From assembly GCA_950097015.1 (NCBI GenBank), contig CATNEN010000009.1, positions 1,056,501 through 1,120,500 on the forward strand: a stretch of DNA of 64,000 nucleotides. The letters run 5' to 3'. Source of the stretch: Macrostomum hystrix (lineage: Eukaryota; Platyhelminthes; Macrostomidae). Of the stretch, positions 41,673 through 55,400 are shown piece by piece. Each line of letters starts with the position of its first letter. Position 1 is the stretch's first letter. The position numbers were made by a program, and so were the translations under genes. Below the pieces are notes generated by a model. That model made no database searches. It saw only the letters and a list, made by a program, of their open reading frames with translations, and was not told the DNA's origin.

Positions 41673-44600
41673 TCACTCGATCGGTGGCAGCAGCTTCGCC
41701 AGGAACTGCTTCATGTCCGCCATCTCCTGTGGTGCGAGCAACAAGAATTGGTGACTGCAGCCACTGCCACACCTGACACTGCAGCCACTGTCACATCAGA
41801 CACTGCACCCACTGCCACATCAGACACTGCACCCACTGCCACATCAGACACTGCACCCACTGCCACACCTGACACTGCAGCCACTGTGACATCAGACACC
41901 CTGCCTTCACCCACTGTCACACCAGACACTGCAGCCACTGCCACATCAGACACTGCAGCCACTGTCACATCAGACACTGCACCCACTGCCACACCTGACA
42001 CTGCAGCCACTGCCACATCAGACACTGCAGCCACTGTCACATCAGACACTGCAGCCACTGCCACATCAGACACTGCAGCCACTGCCACATCAGACACTGC
42101 AGCCACTGTCACATCAGACACTGCACCCACTGCCACACCTGACACTGCAGCCACTGTGACATCAGACACCCTGCCTTCACCCACTGCCACATCAGACACC
42201 CTGCCTTCACCCACTGCCACATCAGACACCCTGCCTTCACCCACTGCCACATCAGACACTGCACCCACTGTGACATCAGACACCCTGACTTCACCCACTG
42301 CCACATCAGAAACTGCACCCACTGCCACACCTGACACTGCAGCCACTATCACCCTGCCTTCACCCACTGCCACATCAGACACCCTGCCTTCACCCACTGT
42401 CACATCAGACACTGCACCCACTGCCACATCAGACACCCTGCCTTCACCCACTGTCACATCAGACACTGCACCCACTGCCACACCTGACACTGCAGCCACT
42501 GTCACATCAGACACTGCACCCACTGCCACATCAGACACCCTGCCTTCACCCACTGTCACATCAGACACTGCACCCACTGCCACATCAGACACCCTGCCTT
42601 CACCCACTGTCACATCAGACACTGCACCCACTGCCACACCTGACACTGCAGCCACTGTCACATCAGACACTGCAGCCACTGTCACATCAGACACTGCAGC
42701 CACTGTGACATCAGACACCCTGCCTTCACCCACTGCCACATCAGACACCCTGCCTTCACCCACTGCCACATCAGACACCCTGCCTTCACCCACGGCCACA
42801 TCAGACACCCTGCCTTCACCCACTGCCACATCAGACACCCTGCCTTCACCCACTGCCACATCAGACACCCTGCCTTCACCCACTGCCACATCAGACACTG
42901 CAGCCACTGTCACATCAGACACTGCAGCCACTATTACATCAGACACTGCAGCCACTGTCACATCAGACACTGCAGCCACTGTCACATCAGACACTGCAGC
43001 CACTGTCACATCAGACACTGCAGCCACTGTCACATCAGACACTGCAGCCACTGTCACATCAGACACTGCACCCACTGCCACATCAGACACCCTGCCTTCA
43101 CCCACTGCCACATCAGACACTGCAGCCACAGTCACATCAGACACTGCACCCACTGTGACATCAGACACTGCACCCACTGTCAGCCCAGTCTCACCTCATC
43201 CGATGAGGAGTGCACGAGCCCAGGGTAAGACTTAAACTGGGCGGCCCCAAGGCCGAGCTGTCGCATCATCTTGTGCGTCATGTCGCCCATCATGTGGGGC
43301 ACCATCTGGTCGCTGTCGCCGTGGGCCTGGAACACGGCTGGGCGGTTCACCACTAGGCCGGGGTTGGCCAGCAGCTTCTGGTGCAGCGGCAGCCAGCTGG
43401 ACAGAGCCACAACACCGGCCGGGCTGGCCTTCGTGCTGGTCAGGCCGCTGTACAGCGCCAGGGCGCCGCCCATGGAGAAGCCGCCGATAACCAGTCGGCT
43501 GAGGGGCAGGCCAGCCCCCGTCTCCTCGGCGATGAGCTTCTCGACCAGGTCACGGCCGCGCTCGATGCCGATCTCGTCCTGCTCCGAGTTCGGGCTGAGG
43601 CCGCGGATGTCAAACCAGGCGGGCATCCGCATGCCGCCATTCAGTGTCACCGGGATTGATGGCGCATGCGGGCAGACAATCTTGCAGTAGGTCGGCACCA
43701 CATCATGCAGAATGGAGGCCCAGCCATGTCCCGTGTCGCCAAGGCCATGCAGAAAGATCAGCTGCGCGAGTTGTGAAAGGAAAGTTCATGTTAGCAGCAG
43801 AAAAGTACAAGTCCTAGCAACCACAGCAAGCTCATTCAAACTTATTTAAACTTATAATTCAAATGAGAATATATACAGTTTGATTAGTTTGTAGTTTCAG
43901 TAAGGCTGCATTGTCATTTTTTGCTTCTGTTTATTATAGAATGTGTTCTTTTTATAACTGACTGACTGAAAATGTAGGAAGATGACAGTAAATGAAAATT
44001 TCTAAGAAACAAACTTTTTGAAAAAGCCCAAGTTTTGTCTTTGGTAATTTGTAAATTGTATTAGTAGTTCTAATGATTCTGTATAATTATACTTTTTACA
44101 GACTTATATATAATTTTTTAAGTTAGCCCACAAATCCCCATTCTTTTATCACAAACACTTCAATTTGAATAAATGTAAGCATAAGCAATAAGCAGAATGC
44201 AACAAAATCACTTTCCTTTGTCTATCACCTCTAAATATTTAGACCCTTAGTAGTGGTTAAGTTAAGGTTAAGGTTAGGTTAACCTTAGGTTAAGGTTAAG
44301 TAGAGACATTGTTTTATTTTAATAATATTATTTTTACACAAAAAATATTTATTGTATATACATATTATTTTTATAAGTACAGACTTGTATTAAAGGTTAA
44401 GTTGAGAGATTTGTATAAGCTGCAAACTAAAATATTTGTAGGAGGAATGACCATTAGTGTTACTGACTCAAAAGGACTGTTGCATTAATTAAAATTAACT
44501 TAAGATCTCTGCTCTCTAAAAAAACTAGGCTATAAGTTAGCCTCTCATTCATCATTTTGTGTTTCTGAGTTTTCAAATAGAGCTTTAGTTTAGGTAACAT

Positions 44601-45369
44601 CTTAGTGATGTATCACAATATGAAAATGAAAAATCAAAGACTTCGTATTAGCTTATTGACATGTATATTAATGGATATTGGCAATGTCCTAGTTTCCCAC
44701 GTTAAATAATTATTTTGACCAGATTTTTTTAATTTCAGCGCATCTGACATGGCTGGCCGACCTAGAGTGCCAACAACAATCATTCCTATCATGGATTTAC
44801 TGGCTGCTGCTGACCTATGTGACCTGAATGTCACCCTGCCTGAACTAGTACTGTTCTGAAGTTCTGGCACATGCATGGCACCAGCAATGGCCTTTTTGAG
44901 TCGCAACTTAGCAAGTACCTCTGGTGGCACCTCTATCAGGAGAAGACCTTCGGCAAATTTCTCTACTGGGTTGCCCATCATTATGGCGTTTAATACAGTA
45001 ACGTGACTGCTGACTACCATGGACTGACTTGTTTTACTTTGCTTTTTCTGTTTCTGAACTCAAAATAATTTAATGCAGGAAACAAGGACATTGCCATGGA
45101 TATTATCTAGATCTGCAAATAATAAAAGCACTAGGCCTACCTAATGGTTACAGGCACACCATGCATTGCGAATTGCATTTGGGCAATCCTCTAGTTTAGT
45201 TAGTCTTGTTTAGATGAACTAAGAGAGAAAGATAATCATTATATTATAGGGGGCCTACTTGTATTTGTACTATGACACTTAAGTTAACTCAAGCGTGTAG
45301 ACGCTTTAAAGGGCATAAAATACTTACTGTTGCAGTATGAACCGCTGGTTTATGTACTACTGCAGCCAT
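41673..45369 (-). CDS. LYPLA: Acyl-protein thioesterase (LYPLA1/2 family), complete three-exon gene
   Basis: Join on the minus strand: 45369-45328, 43761-43195, 41726-41673; 663 bp, 220 residues, close to the usual 230. Exon 1 reads MAAVVHKPAVHTAT and ends at GTAAGT. Exon 2 starts LIFLHGLGDTGHGW behind a CAG acceptor and contains the nucleophile motif GFSMGGA, the aspartate in HGDSDQMVP and the histidine in GLVHSSSDE. Exon 3 is EMADMKQFLAKLLPPIE and stop. The Ser-Asp-His triad of this alpha/beta hydrolase family is complete. Family members hydrolyse the palmitoyl thioester of S-acylated proteins (for example Ras and G-alpha) and lysophospholipids, in the cytosol and at membranes. Intron 2 (1468 bp) is almost wholly minisatellite. 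The last exon and part of intron 2 were copied into the receptor array (281-334 and 17306-17359). Paralogue (LYPLA1 or LYPLA2) not resolved. Confidence 0.93.
41750..43185. repeat. 24/30-bp minisatellite filling LYPLA intron 2
   Basis: Source form of the arrays at 358-1754 and 17383-19433. It is richer in the 30-bp CCCTGCCTTCACCC variant. It begins about 24 bp from the acceptor of exon 3 and stops about 10 bp from the donor of exon 2, so the intron has little unique sequence. Confidence 0.95.
44634..45020 (-). other. Open frame of unknown nature within LYPLA intron 1
   Basis: 128 codons on the minus strand, from ATG at 45020. The N-terminal 90 or so residues (MGNPVEKFAEGLLLIEVPP, then KAIAGAMHVPELQN) look more protein-like than the Lys/Asn/Ile-rich end. 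I recognise no family. It lies in the AT-rich 1566-bp intron 1 and could be a retroposed or mobile-element fragment, or chance. The rest of the intron holds no recognised feature. Confidence 0.25.
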
Positions 45370-45419
45370 ATCGTCGCCTCTTTGCTGTCCTCGAAGCATA
45401 AAACAATTTCCCATAGACC

Positions 45420-46645
45420 TTGGGGCTCAAAGGGCAGAGGGCAGTTGTTGGCTGACTATCTGTTAAAGGATATTTCTACGAAAAATATTTTTTTAAAAGA
45501 GGGAGACTTCTAACCTTTGATTTGAACTTCTTAATAGTGCTGAATGTTTTTATCGGACTTTTTTATGTGTATTTTGCCGCATTTATATACTTTCTACTGT
45601 CATGTTTGTTTTTTTAGTTCGAATATATTTGCAGAATAGGGGTTTTCTTCGAAACATTTCTCTTGAGGCAGTTCCACCGGACTTCATGTAAAAACCCACA
45701 TGTTTTACTAATAGTATCACTTTTTAGGCCAACGTATTTTCTTTTATACCTTAAAATTTGATCACTAGGCCTACTTTAGTTAGATTAGATTAAGCACATG
45801 TACATGTAGGGTCTATTTCCTTATAGTGTAATTATAAGACTGTCATTGGCATTGCAACAATTCTGCTAACAGTGCTAAGATTAACAAGGTTTAGCAAGGC
45901 TTAGTAAATACTTCTATGATGAAATTTTAAAGCCAGGGCATTGAAAATCAGTTATAATTATAGGCTAGCTACTATGTGGTTCTTGATAAGAAAGCCTGTT
46001 AGTAAAAGTTTGCACTTTATTTAACAGGTATATCACTGCCACTGATATGTTAACAGGATCAAGGCTTGTTTACATGTAATTTTAAATAGGCCTAAGGACA
46101 TAAAACATGATAGTGCATTTTTTATGACCGTTGAACTATTTAGTTAAAATGCACAAATGTACTCAGTGCTAGGGCCTATAGCCAAGAGTTTGCCTAGATT
46201 GTCATATGTGATGATCCCATAGCCCATGGGCCCCCCTAACCCACTCCTCAGTGCAATAGTATCAGCCCTAAAAATCAAGCATCTCGGCTTTGAGGGGTCA
46301 TTAACCCATTGACCCCTCTTGGCTATGCCACAAATGTACTTTTAAATGAATCATTTGACAGCTGTGTGAATGTAGATAAGCCTTTTTAAGGCTTCTGATT
46401 TAAATATCATTCGTTATTTAGTTGGAAATAACTTAAGATATGAGAACTAGACATGGAAAACAAAAGCTCTTGCAACCAAAATCATAACTTTTTATAACTT
46501 TTGTAAAAAAGGCTCAGTATTGTTTAATCCCTTTAGCATTATCTATAGCTACAACTAGCAAGTTTTGCCCCCCTTCGGGGAGCAGAAATACTTTTAATTC
46601 GTCTACTATATACTTTTTAGCAGCTGAATTTACTGCTTTTTAAAG
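45420..46645. other. AT-rich 5' flank of LYPLA; no gene seen
   Basis: It should contain the LYPLA promoter. No open frame, array or RNA is convincing. Confidence 0.5.
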
Positions 46646-46649
46646 CTAC

Positions 46650-47510
46650 AATGAACCCCCAGTTGACAATGATCCCCCCGTTGATGATGATCTCCCAGTT
46701 GATGATGATCCCCTAGTTGACAATAATCCCCCAGTTGACAATGATCCCCCAGTTGACAATGAACCCCCAGTTGACAATGATCCCCCAGTTGACAATGATC
46801 CCCCAGTTGACAATGATCCCCCAGTTGACAATGATCCCACAGTTGACAATGATCACCCAGTTGATGATGATCCCCCAGTTGATGATGATCACCCAGTTGA
46901 AAATGATCCCCCAGTTGACAATGATCCCGCCCGTTGACAATGATCCCACAGTTGACAATGAACCCCCAGTTGACAATGATCCCCCCAGTTGACGATGATC
47001 CCCCAGTTGACAATGATCCCCCAGTTGACAATGAACCCCCAGTTGACAACAATCCCCCAGTTGACAATGATCCCCCAGTTGACAATGATCCCCCAGTTGA
47101 CAATGATCCCCCAGTTGACAATGATCCCCCAGTTGACAAAGATCCTCCAGTTAACAATGATCCCCCAGTTGATGATGACTCCCCATTGATGATGATCCCC
47201 AGTTAACAATGTTCCTCCAGTTGACAATGATCCCCCAGTTGATGATGATCACCCAGTTGACAATGAACCCCCAGTTGACAACGATCTACCAGTTGACAAT
47301 GATCCCCCAGTTGACAATGATCCCCCAGTTGATGATGATCACCCAGTTGACAATGATCCCCAAGTTGACAATGATCCCACAGTTGACAATGATCCCCCAG
47401 TTGACAATTAACCCCTAGTTTACCATGATCCCCCAGTTGACGATTATCCCCCAGTTTACCATGATCCCCATTTTGATGATGACTCCCCAGTTGACGTTGA
47501 TTTTTCAAAC
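46650..47510. repeat. 18-bp minisatellite
   Basis: About 47 units of 18 bp around CCCCCAGTTGACAATGAT, with GATGATGAT variants. The period is a multiple of three, so several overlapping frames are open; they are not genes. Confidence 0.95.
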
Positions 47511-47539
47511 GCTGGGTAAGCCAAGATTCAAACTCAGAT

Positions 47540-48510
47540 TTCGCCATGTTTTAAACCCTGGTGGGCTATGATTCAAACTCTCGTTTTGCCATGATTCAGA
47601 CTCTGGTTGACTATGATTCAAACTCTGGTTTTGCCATGATTCAAGCTCTGGTTTAGCCATGATTCAAGCTCTGGTTTAGCCATGATTCAAACTCTGGTTT
47701 AGCCATGATTCAAGCTCTGGTTTAGCCATGATTCAAGCTCTGGTTTAGCCATGATTCAAACTCTGGTTTAGCCATGATTCAAACTCTGGTTTAGCCATGA
47801 TTCAAACTCTGGTTTAGCCATGATTCAAACGCTGGGTTAGCCATGATTGAAACTCTGGTTTAGCAATGATTCAAACTCTGGTTTTGCCATGATTCAAACT
47901 CTGGTTTAGCCAAGATTCAAACTCTGGTTTAGCCATGATTCAGACTCCGGTTGACTATGATTCAAACTCTGGTTTTGCCATGATTCAAACGCTGGTTTAG
48001 CCATGATTCAAACCCTGGTTTAGCCATGATTCAAGCTCTGGTTTAGCCATGATCCAAACTCTGGTTTAGCCATGATTCAGACTCTGGTTTTGCCATGATT
48101 CAAACTCTGGTTTAGCCAAGATTCAAACTCTGGTTTAGCCATGATTCAGACTCCGGTTGACTATGATTCAAGCTCTGGTTTAGCCATGATTCAAGCTCTG
48201 GTTTAGCCATGATTCAAACTCTGGTTTAGCCATGATTCAAACTCTGGTTTAGCCATGATTCAAGCTCTGGTTTAGCCATGATTCAGACTCTGGTTGACTA
48301 TGATTCAAACTCTGGTTTAGCCATGATTCAAGCTCTGGTTTAGCCATGATTCAAGCTCTGGTTTAGCCATGATTGAAGCTCTGGTTTAGCCATGATTCAG
48401 ACTCTGGTTGACTATGATTCAAACTCTGGTTTAGCCATGATTCAAACTCTGGTTTAGCCATGATCCAAACTCTGGTTTAGCCATGATTCAAACTCTCGTT
48501 TTGCTATGCA
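47540..48510. repeat. 23-bp minisatellite
   Basis: About 42 units around GGTTTAGCCATGATTCAAAC, starting directly after the 18-bp array. Confidence 0.95.
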
Positions 48511-49447
48511 GAAGTGAGTTAAAAGTTTTCCCTTTATTTTCAAAATAAAATAAAAAAATTGCTTTGCATCTATCACTACTGACTGACAATTCGTTTAAAT
48601 ATTTGACGCAGTGCAGAGTCGAACCAAGGACACTTCGCCTAGCCTAGCCTAACCTATTCCTAGAGCCTGAACATTGGCTACTCCGACTGTTGGATTGTGG
48701 ATGCAAAAATTAGCCTTATAAAATGAATTCTCAAAGTTCTGGCTTTGTACAAATAGAGTACACTTAGGTTCTGTCCAGATCGTGCAGGTTTCTAACTCAG
48801 TCAGCTGGGGGGTGTTGCGCAAGTTGCAATGCAATTCCAATTCAGCGGCAGTCAGTTAAATTCTGACATGGGTGAGAAAAGCTGTGATGTAATCTATTTA
48901 TAAATTCGCACTGACTGTCTCGCCAGTGGGGTTGACAGTGAAATTATTATCAGTGGTCCTGATGCAATCATTAAAATTGGCAGTGGTATGCACGTTGACA
49001 AAACTGGCTCTGATGTAATGCATTAAAAATCCTATCTAAAACAGTTTTTCGAATATTTAATCCCCTTGGCAATGGAATTAAGCTTAATAAAAATACGTGT
49101 ATATGTGTCCCCATATTTGGCATCTTTTGGTGAAGAAATGGTGAAAATCGGTTGAGCCGTTCGGGAAAAAATCAATTACAAGCAACCAAGCATTTCATTT
49201 TTCTATTCATTTTTCTATAGCTACAATGTACATTTACTAGTGACATAAGCTAACATAATACAAAGAAATTTGTAGCTAATTTACTGACAATTTTATGCTC
49301 TAGTAACTTGTATAAAACCATTTAAATTAGTTTTTAATTACTCTCTTTGCCTAGAGTAAATAAGAATGTTTCAATTGCCAAAAATATTTATATATTTATT
49401 AAGAAATTTAAGAGTTGAAATTTCAGCTCCAGATCCCTGGAGTTGCA
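48511..49447. other. Intergenic sequence upstream of the ANKRD13 gene
   Basis: AT-rich. About 49140-49170 has GTGAAAATCGGTTGAGCCGT, a phrase common at the ends of invertebrate mobile elements, but no element could be delimited. An acceptor-like AAATTTCAG at about 49421 precedes the ANKRD13 start and might mark a 5' UTR intron or trans-splice site. Confidence 0.4.
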
Positions 49448-52400
49448 ATGAGTAGTGCCACCAGAGTCTGCGCCAACAACAACAGCAGCAGTCGAAATGC
49501 TGATGCAGGCGCCATCAAAGACTGCTCTGGCAATGGAGACAACAGCTCAGACAAGTTTGTCCTGGCCAGCGATGAAGTCCCAGACAATCGTGAGTCTCCC
49601 GCTGAAGTAGCCGCAGACACCAGCTCTGACAGTCCATCTGCAGCTGCAGCCTGCACAGTCGCCTTCCACACCGACCACCCGGAGGGCACACGGCTGCATC
49701 GTCTGGCCTTCACTGGCGACGTGACTGCTCTGGCTCGAGTGATGCGCGAACTGGGCCCGGAGACCTTGGCCCAGATCATCGACGTGCAGGACAAACATGG
49801 TGAGCGATTGCACCTCTCTCTGATACTTCAGATCCGCTCCCTCTGATACTTCAGATCCGCTCCCTCTGATACTTCAGATCCACTCCCTCTGATACTTCAG
49901 ATCCGCTCCCTCTGATTCTTCAGATCCGCTCCCTCTGATTCTTCAGATCCACTCCCTCTGATACTTCAGATCCGCTCCCTCTGATTCTTCAGATCCGCTC
50001 CCTCTGATACTTCAGATCCGCTCCCTCTGATACTTCAGATCCGCTCCCTCTGATTCTTCAGATCCGCTCCCTCTGATTCTTCAGATCCGCTCCCTCTGAT
50101 ACTTCAGATCCGCTCCCTCTGATACTTCAGATCCACTCCCTCTGATACTTCAGATCCGCTCCCTCTGATTCTTCAGATCCGCTCCCTCTGATTCTTCAGA
50201 TCCGCTCCCTCTGATACTTCAGATCCGCTCCCTCTGATTCTTCAGATCCTCTCCCTCTGATACTTCAGATCCGCTCCCTCTGATACTTCAGATCCGCTCC
50301 CTCTGATTCTTTAGATCCGCTCCCTCTGATACTTCAGATCCGCTCCCTCTGATTCTTCAGATCCGCTCCCTCTGATCCTTAGATTCGCTCCCTCTGATAC
50401 TTTAGATCCGCTCCCTCTGATACTTCAGATCCGCTCCCTCTGATTCTTCAGATCCGCTCCCTCTGATTCTTCAGATCCGCTCCCTCTGATACTTCAGATC
50501 CGCTCCCTCTGATTCTTCAGATCCTCTCCCTCTGATTCTTCAGATCCTCTCCCTCTGATACTTCAGATCCGCTCCCTCTGATACTTCAGATCCGCTCCCT
50601 CTGATACTTCAGATCCGCTCCCTCTGATTCTTCAGATCCGCTCCCTCTGATTCTTCAGATCCTCTCCCTCTGATACTTCAGATCCGCTCCCTCTGATACT
50701 TCAGATCCGCTCCCTCTGATACTTCAGATCCGCTCCCTCTGATTCTTCAGATCCGCTCCCTCTGATACTTCAGATCCGCTCCCTCTGATACTTCAGATCC
50801 GCTCCCTCTGATTCTTCAGATCCGCTCCCTCTGATACTTCAGATCCGCTCCCTCTGATTCTTCAGATCCGCTCCCTCTGATTCTTCAGATCCGCTCCCTG
50901 TGATTCTTCAGATCCGCTCCCTCTGATCCTTAGATTCGCTCCCTCTGATACTTCAGATCCGCTCCCTTTGATACTTCAGATCCGCTCCCTCTGATACTTC
51001 AGATCCGCTCCCTCTGATACTTCAGATCCGCTCCCTCTGATACTTCAGATCCGCTCCCTCTGATTCTTCAGATCCGCTCCCTCTGATACTTCAGATCCGC
51101 TCCCTCTGATACTTCAGATCCGCTCCCTCTGATTCTTCAGATCCGCTCCCTCTGATACTTCAGATCCGCTCCCTCTGATTCTTCAGATCCGCTCCCTCTG
51201 ATTCTTCAGATCCGCTCCCTGTGATTCTTCAGATCCGCTCCCTCTGATCCTTAGATTCGCTCCCTCTGATACTTCAGATCCGCTCCCTTTGATACTTCAG
51301 ATCCGCTCCCTCTGATACTTCAGATCCGCTCCCTGTGATTCTTCAGATCCGCTCCCTCTGATTCTTCAGATCCTCTCCCTCTGATACTTCAGATCCGCTC
51401 CCTCTGATACTTCAGATCCGCTCCCTCTGATACTTCAGATCCGCTCCCTCTGATTCTTCAGATCCGCTCCCTCTGATACTTCAGATCCGCTCCCTCTGAT
51501 ACTTCAGATCCGCTCCCTCTGATTCTTCAGATCCGCTCCCTCTGATACTTCAGATCCGCTCCCTCTGATTCTTCAGATCCGCTCCCTCTGATTCTTCAGA
51601 TCCGCTCCCTGTGATTCTTCAGATCCGCTCCCTCTGATCCTTAGATTCGCTCCCTCTGATACTTCAGATCCGCTCCCTTTGATACTTCAGATCCGCTCCC
51701 TCTGATACTTCAGATCCGCTCCCTGTGATTCTTCAGATCCGCTCCCTCTGATCCTTAGATTCGCTCCCTCTGATACTTCAGATCCGCTCCCTTTGATACT
51801 TCAGATCGGCTCCCTCTGATACTTCAGATCTGTTTTCCCACGGCCCTTCTTCAGTCATTCAAATATATATCCCTGTTTTGCCAAAATCAGCAAACACGCT
51901 TCCTTATTGCTAGGCAACACAGCGCTGCACATCGCCATCATGCGGGGCCATCACGCCTGCGTGACGCTGCTGACTGGCGAAGGCGCCAGCGTCAGGATTC
52001 GCAATCGCGAGTGCTGGTCGCCCATCTGCGAGGCTGTCAGCTATGGCGAGCGCAAGACCAGTGAGTCCCCCCTGCCTGCTCTCATTCTCTTGGGCTTCCA
52101 ACTCCATCGCCTCGGCCACGCCTGCTCTCACTGCCAGTCCCAATTGCCTATTGCTCAGCTACTGTTTCCCCATCCCTTTGCTGCGTCTGAGCTGCATCAG
52201 CAAGCACAGGCAAGCCCAGAAGCCGGAGCAGTTCAGTGTCTTTGAGCAAGGCGCGGCACGTGCTCAAAATAGGAGTGGAGTTTTTTCTGGAGGCGGGGGG
52301 CCGTCCCGTCAGCTGTAATTATCGTCTGAATTCCATGGCTCTGTGTGTGTCTGCGCGTGTTCGCTGCTTTTGAAGTGGAATAATGACGGGAGCTGCAGGC

Positions 52401-55400
52401 TCATCCTGTTTAGTTCTTGAGAAATTCTGCTTCGAGTGCTTCTTATTTCCTTTGCGAGCACTTCCTGCAAGCCGCACAGGCACTCTGCACTTCTCGATTC
52501 CTGTATTCCCCAATCTGACAGATCCCAAACACCTGCCTGCCTGCTACCCGCTTTCAGTCCTGCACATCATTCGCCTGCTGCACAGGGAGCTGCAGGACCT
52601 GGGCGAGTCTCGGCGCCAGGATCTCATTCGACTGCTCAAGTCCATGCCAGACTTCTACTTGGAGATCAATTGGGACTTCCAGACATGGGGTGAGCAGCTG
52701 GCTTTTGAGTTACCTGGCTAACCTGTCAGTTACCTGGCTAACCTGTCAGTTACCTGGCTAACCTGTCAGTTACCTGGCTAACCTGTCAGTTACCTGGCCT
52801 GTCTTTCAGTTACATGACTAAACCTGTCAGTCACCACTCACCTGGCTAACCTGTCAGTCACCTGTTTTACCTGCTAGTTACATGACTAAACCTTTCAGTT
52901 ACCTGGCTAACCTGTCAGTCACCTGTTTGACCTGTCAGTTACCTGGCTAAGTTGTGTCTAAGCATTCAGTAAAGCCTAAATAAGTCAGCACCTGCTTGCC
53001 CAGCTGTTAGCCAGCCGCTTCGCACACCTGTCAAACTCATCCCGCCCGCAGTTCCGCTGCTGTCCCGCCTGCTGCCAAGCGATGTCTGCCGGCTATACAA
53101 GAAAGGCGCCCGGGTCCGCATGGACAGCACCCTGGTGGACTTCGAGGACATGCGCTGGACTCGCGGCGACATTTCGTTTCTGTACAACGGTGAGGAGAAG
53201 GCGCGCAACGCTTTCGTCATGCTGGATAATGCGGTCCGCTGCTACCAGCGAATGCGGCGAGAGCGCAGCAGCGAGCGGGACCTGACCTCCGAGGCGGACA
53301 TGCTCATGGCCAGCGATGTGGTCTTCGCCAAGCTCGACACCGCTAAGGCCCGCTTCACGCGGCAGCAGCAGGTGCGGATTGCTCACATTCGCAGCCTCCC
53401 CAACTCCCCTTTCTGAGTATCCTTCTGGGGATACTCCAAAATAGCCCTCACGGTTCAGTGGCGGAGAGCGCTGAAGTGCCCGAGCTGGAATCCGTGGCGA
53501 AGCCACATTAATTTGGGCGCAGCTGCGGAGAGAAGGCTTTGGGGCTTGTTCAAATAACACCATTGAGAGCCCAAGAGTGCTCAGGAGTCAGCGAAATGGG
53601 GGCAGAATTGCCTCCTCGCTGGCTGCGGGTCTAGTGTCACCAAATGATGCATCAACAAACTCAGCCTCCTATCCTCAGTACCAGTCCTGATCCTGAATAT
53701 CCCGACTGGCCACCCGCTGTGCAGGGCTGGCTGTGGCGCCGTCACGAGCGACACGAGCAGGTGGGCTCATGGAGCGCCAGCTTCTACGAGGTGCGCGGCC
53801 TGCGCCTCTGTGTGCGGAAACGCCGCGAGCACCTGTCGGCTGAGGATGTTCGGCGCAACAAGGAGGTCATGGAAAAGTTCGCCAAGGGCCACGTGGCGCA
53901 GAACCTCGAGTTCGAGGAGCGGCACTCGCTACCGCCTCCGACGCCGGTTATGGAGGCCGGCGATGAAGCCACCGCTGATGCTGCGTGGGCGGCTTACCTG
54001 GCCGGAGACAGTCCCTACCTGGGCAGGCGACCATTGCTGAAGGACAGCGTCAAGAGCCACACCTGTCGACTGGCCATGGCCGAGGACTTCCCACTCGAAG
54101 TCAATAAGTGAGGCCAGCCAGGACTTCTGGCACCGAATGCTTTCAAAGTCTTCTTGACCTAAGCCAAGCTAATAATTCAGCTGCCGTCCTTCTTCCAGAT
54201 TTCTGGAGCTGCTGCGTCTGCTGGCGCCCTTCAAACAGTTCAACAGACTGCGGGAATTCCTCAGCAACCAGCTGCCACCCGGCTTCCCCGTCAAGATTGG
54301 TGAGCGCTGCATGCAACCTGCCACCCCACTGTGCCCTCCCTGCAACCTGCCACCCCACTGTGCCCTCCCTGCAACCTGCCACCCCACTGTGCCCTCCCTG
54401 CAACCTGCCACCCCACTGTGCCCTCCCTGCAACCTGCCACCCCACTGTGCCCTCCCTGCAACCTGCCACCCCACTGTGCCCTCCCTGCAACCTGCCACCC
54501 CACTGTGCCCTCCCTGCAACCTGCCACCCCACTGTGCCCTACCTGCAACCTGCCACCCCACTGTGCCCTCCCTGCAACCTGCCATCCACTGTGCCCTCCC
54601 TGCAACCTGCCATCCACTGTGCCCTACCTGCAACCTGCCACCCCACTGTGCCCTCCCTGCAACCTGCCACCCCACTGTGCCCTCCCTGCAACCTGCCACC
54701 CCACTGTGCCCTTCCTGCAACCTGCCACCCCACTGTGCCCTCCCTGCAACCTGCCACCCCACTGTGCCCTCCCTGCAACCTGCCACCCCACTGTGCCCTC
54801 CCTGCAACCTGCCACCCCACTGTGCCCTCCCTGCAACCTGCCACCCCACTGTGCCCTCCCTGCAACCTGCCACCCCACTGTGCCCTCCCTGCAACCTGCC
54901 ACCCCACTGTGCCCTCCCTGCAACCTGCCACCCCACTGTGCCCTCCCTGCAACCTGCCACCCCACTGTGCCCTCCCTGCAACCTGCCACCCCACTGTGCC
55001 CTCCCTGCAACCTGCCATCCACTGTGCCCTCCCTGCAACCTGCCACCCCACTGTGCCCTACCTGCAACCTGCCACCCCACTGTGCCCTCCCTGCAACCTG
55101 CCAGCCATTGTGCCCTACCTGCAACCTGCCACCCCACTGTGCCCTCTCTGCAACCTGCCACCCCACTGTGGCCTCCCTGCAACCTGCCACCCCACTGTGC
55201 CTCCCTGCAACCTGCCAAACCCACTGTGCCCTCCCTGCAACCTGCCACCCCACTGTGCCCTCCCTGCAACCTGCCACCCCACTGTGCCCTCCCTGCAACC
55301 TGCCATCCACTGTGCCCTCCCTGCAACCTGCCATCCACTGTGCCCTCCATGCAACCTGCCAGCCATTGTGCCCTCCCTGCAACCCGCCACCCCACAGGGC

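Noticed and set aside
44250..44310. Telomere-like tract (GGTTAAGGTTAGG)
   Set aside because: Short, irregular and palindromic (GGTTAGGTTAACC), unlike a telomeric array.
49815..51825. CRISPR-like array
   Set aside because: Direct repeats follow one another with no unique spacers; this is a eukaryotic intronic minisatellite.
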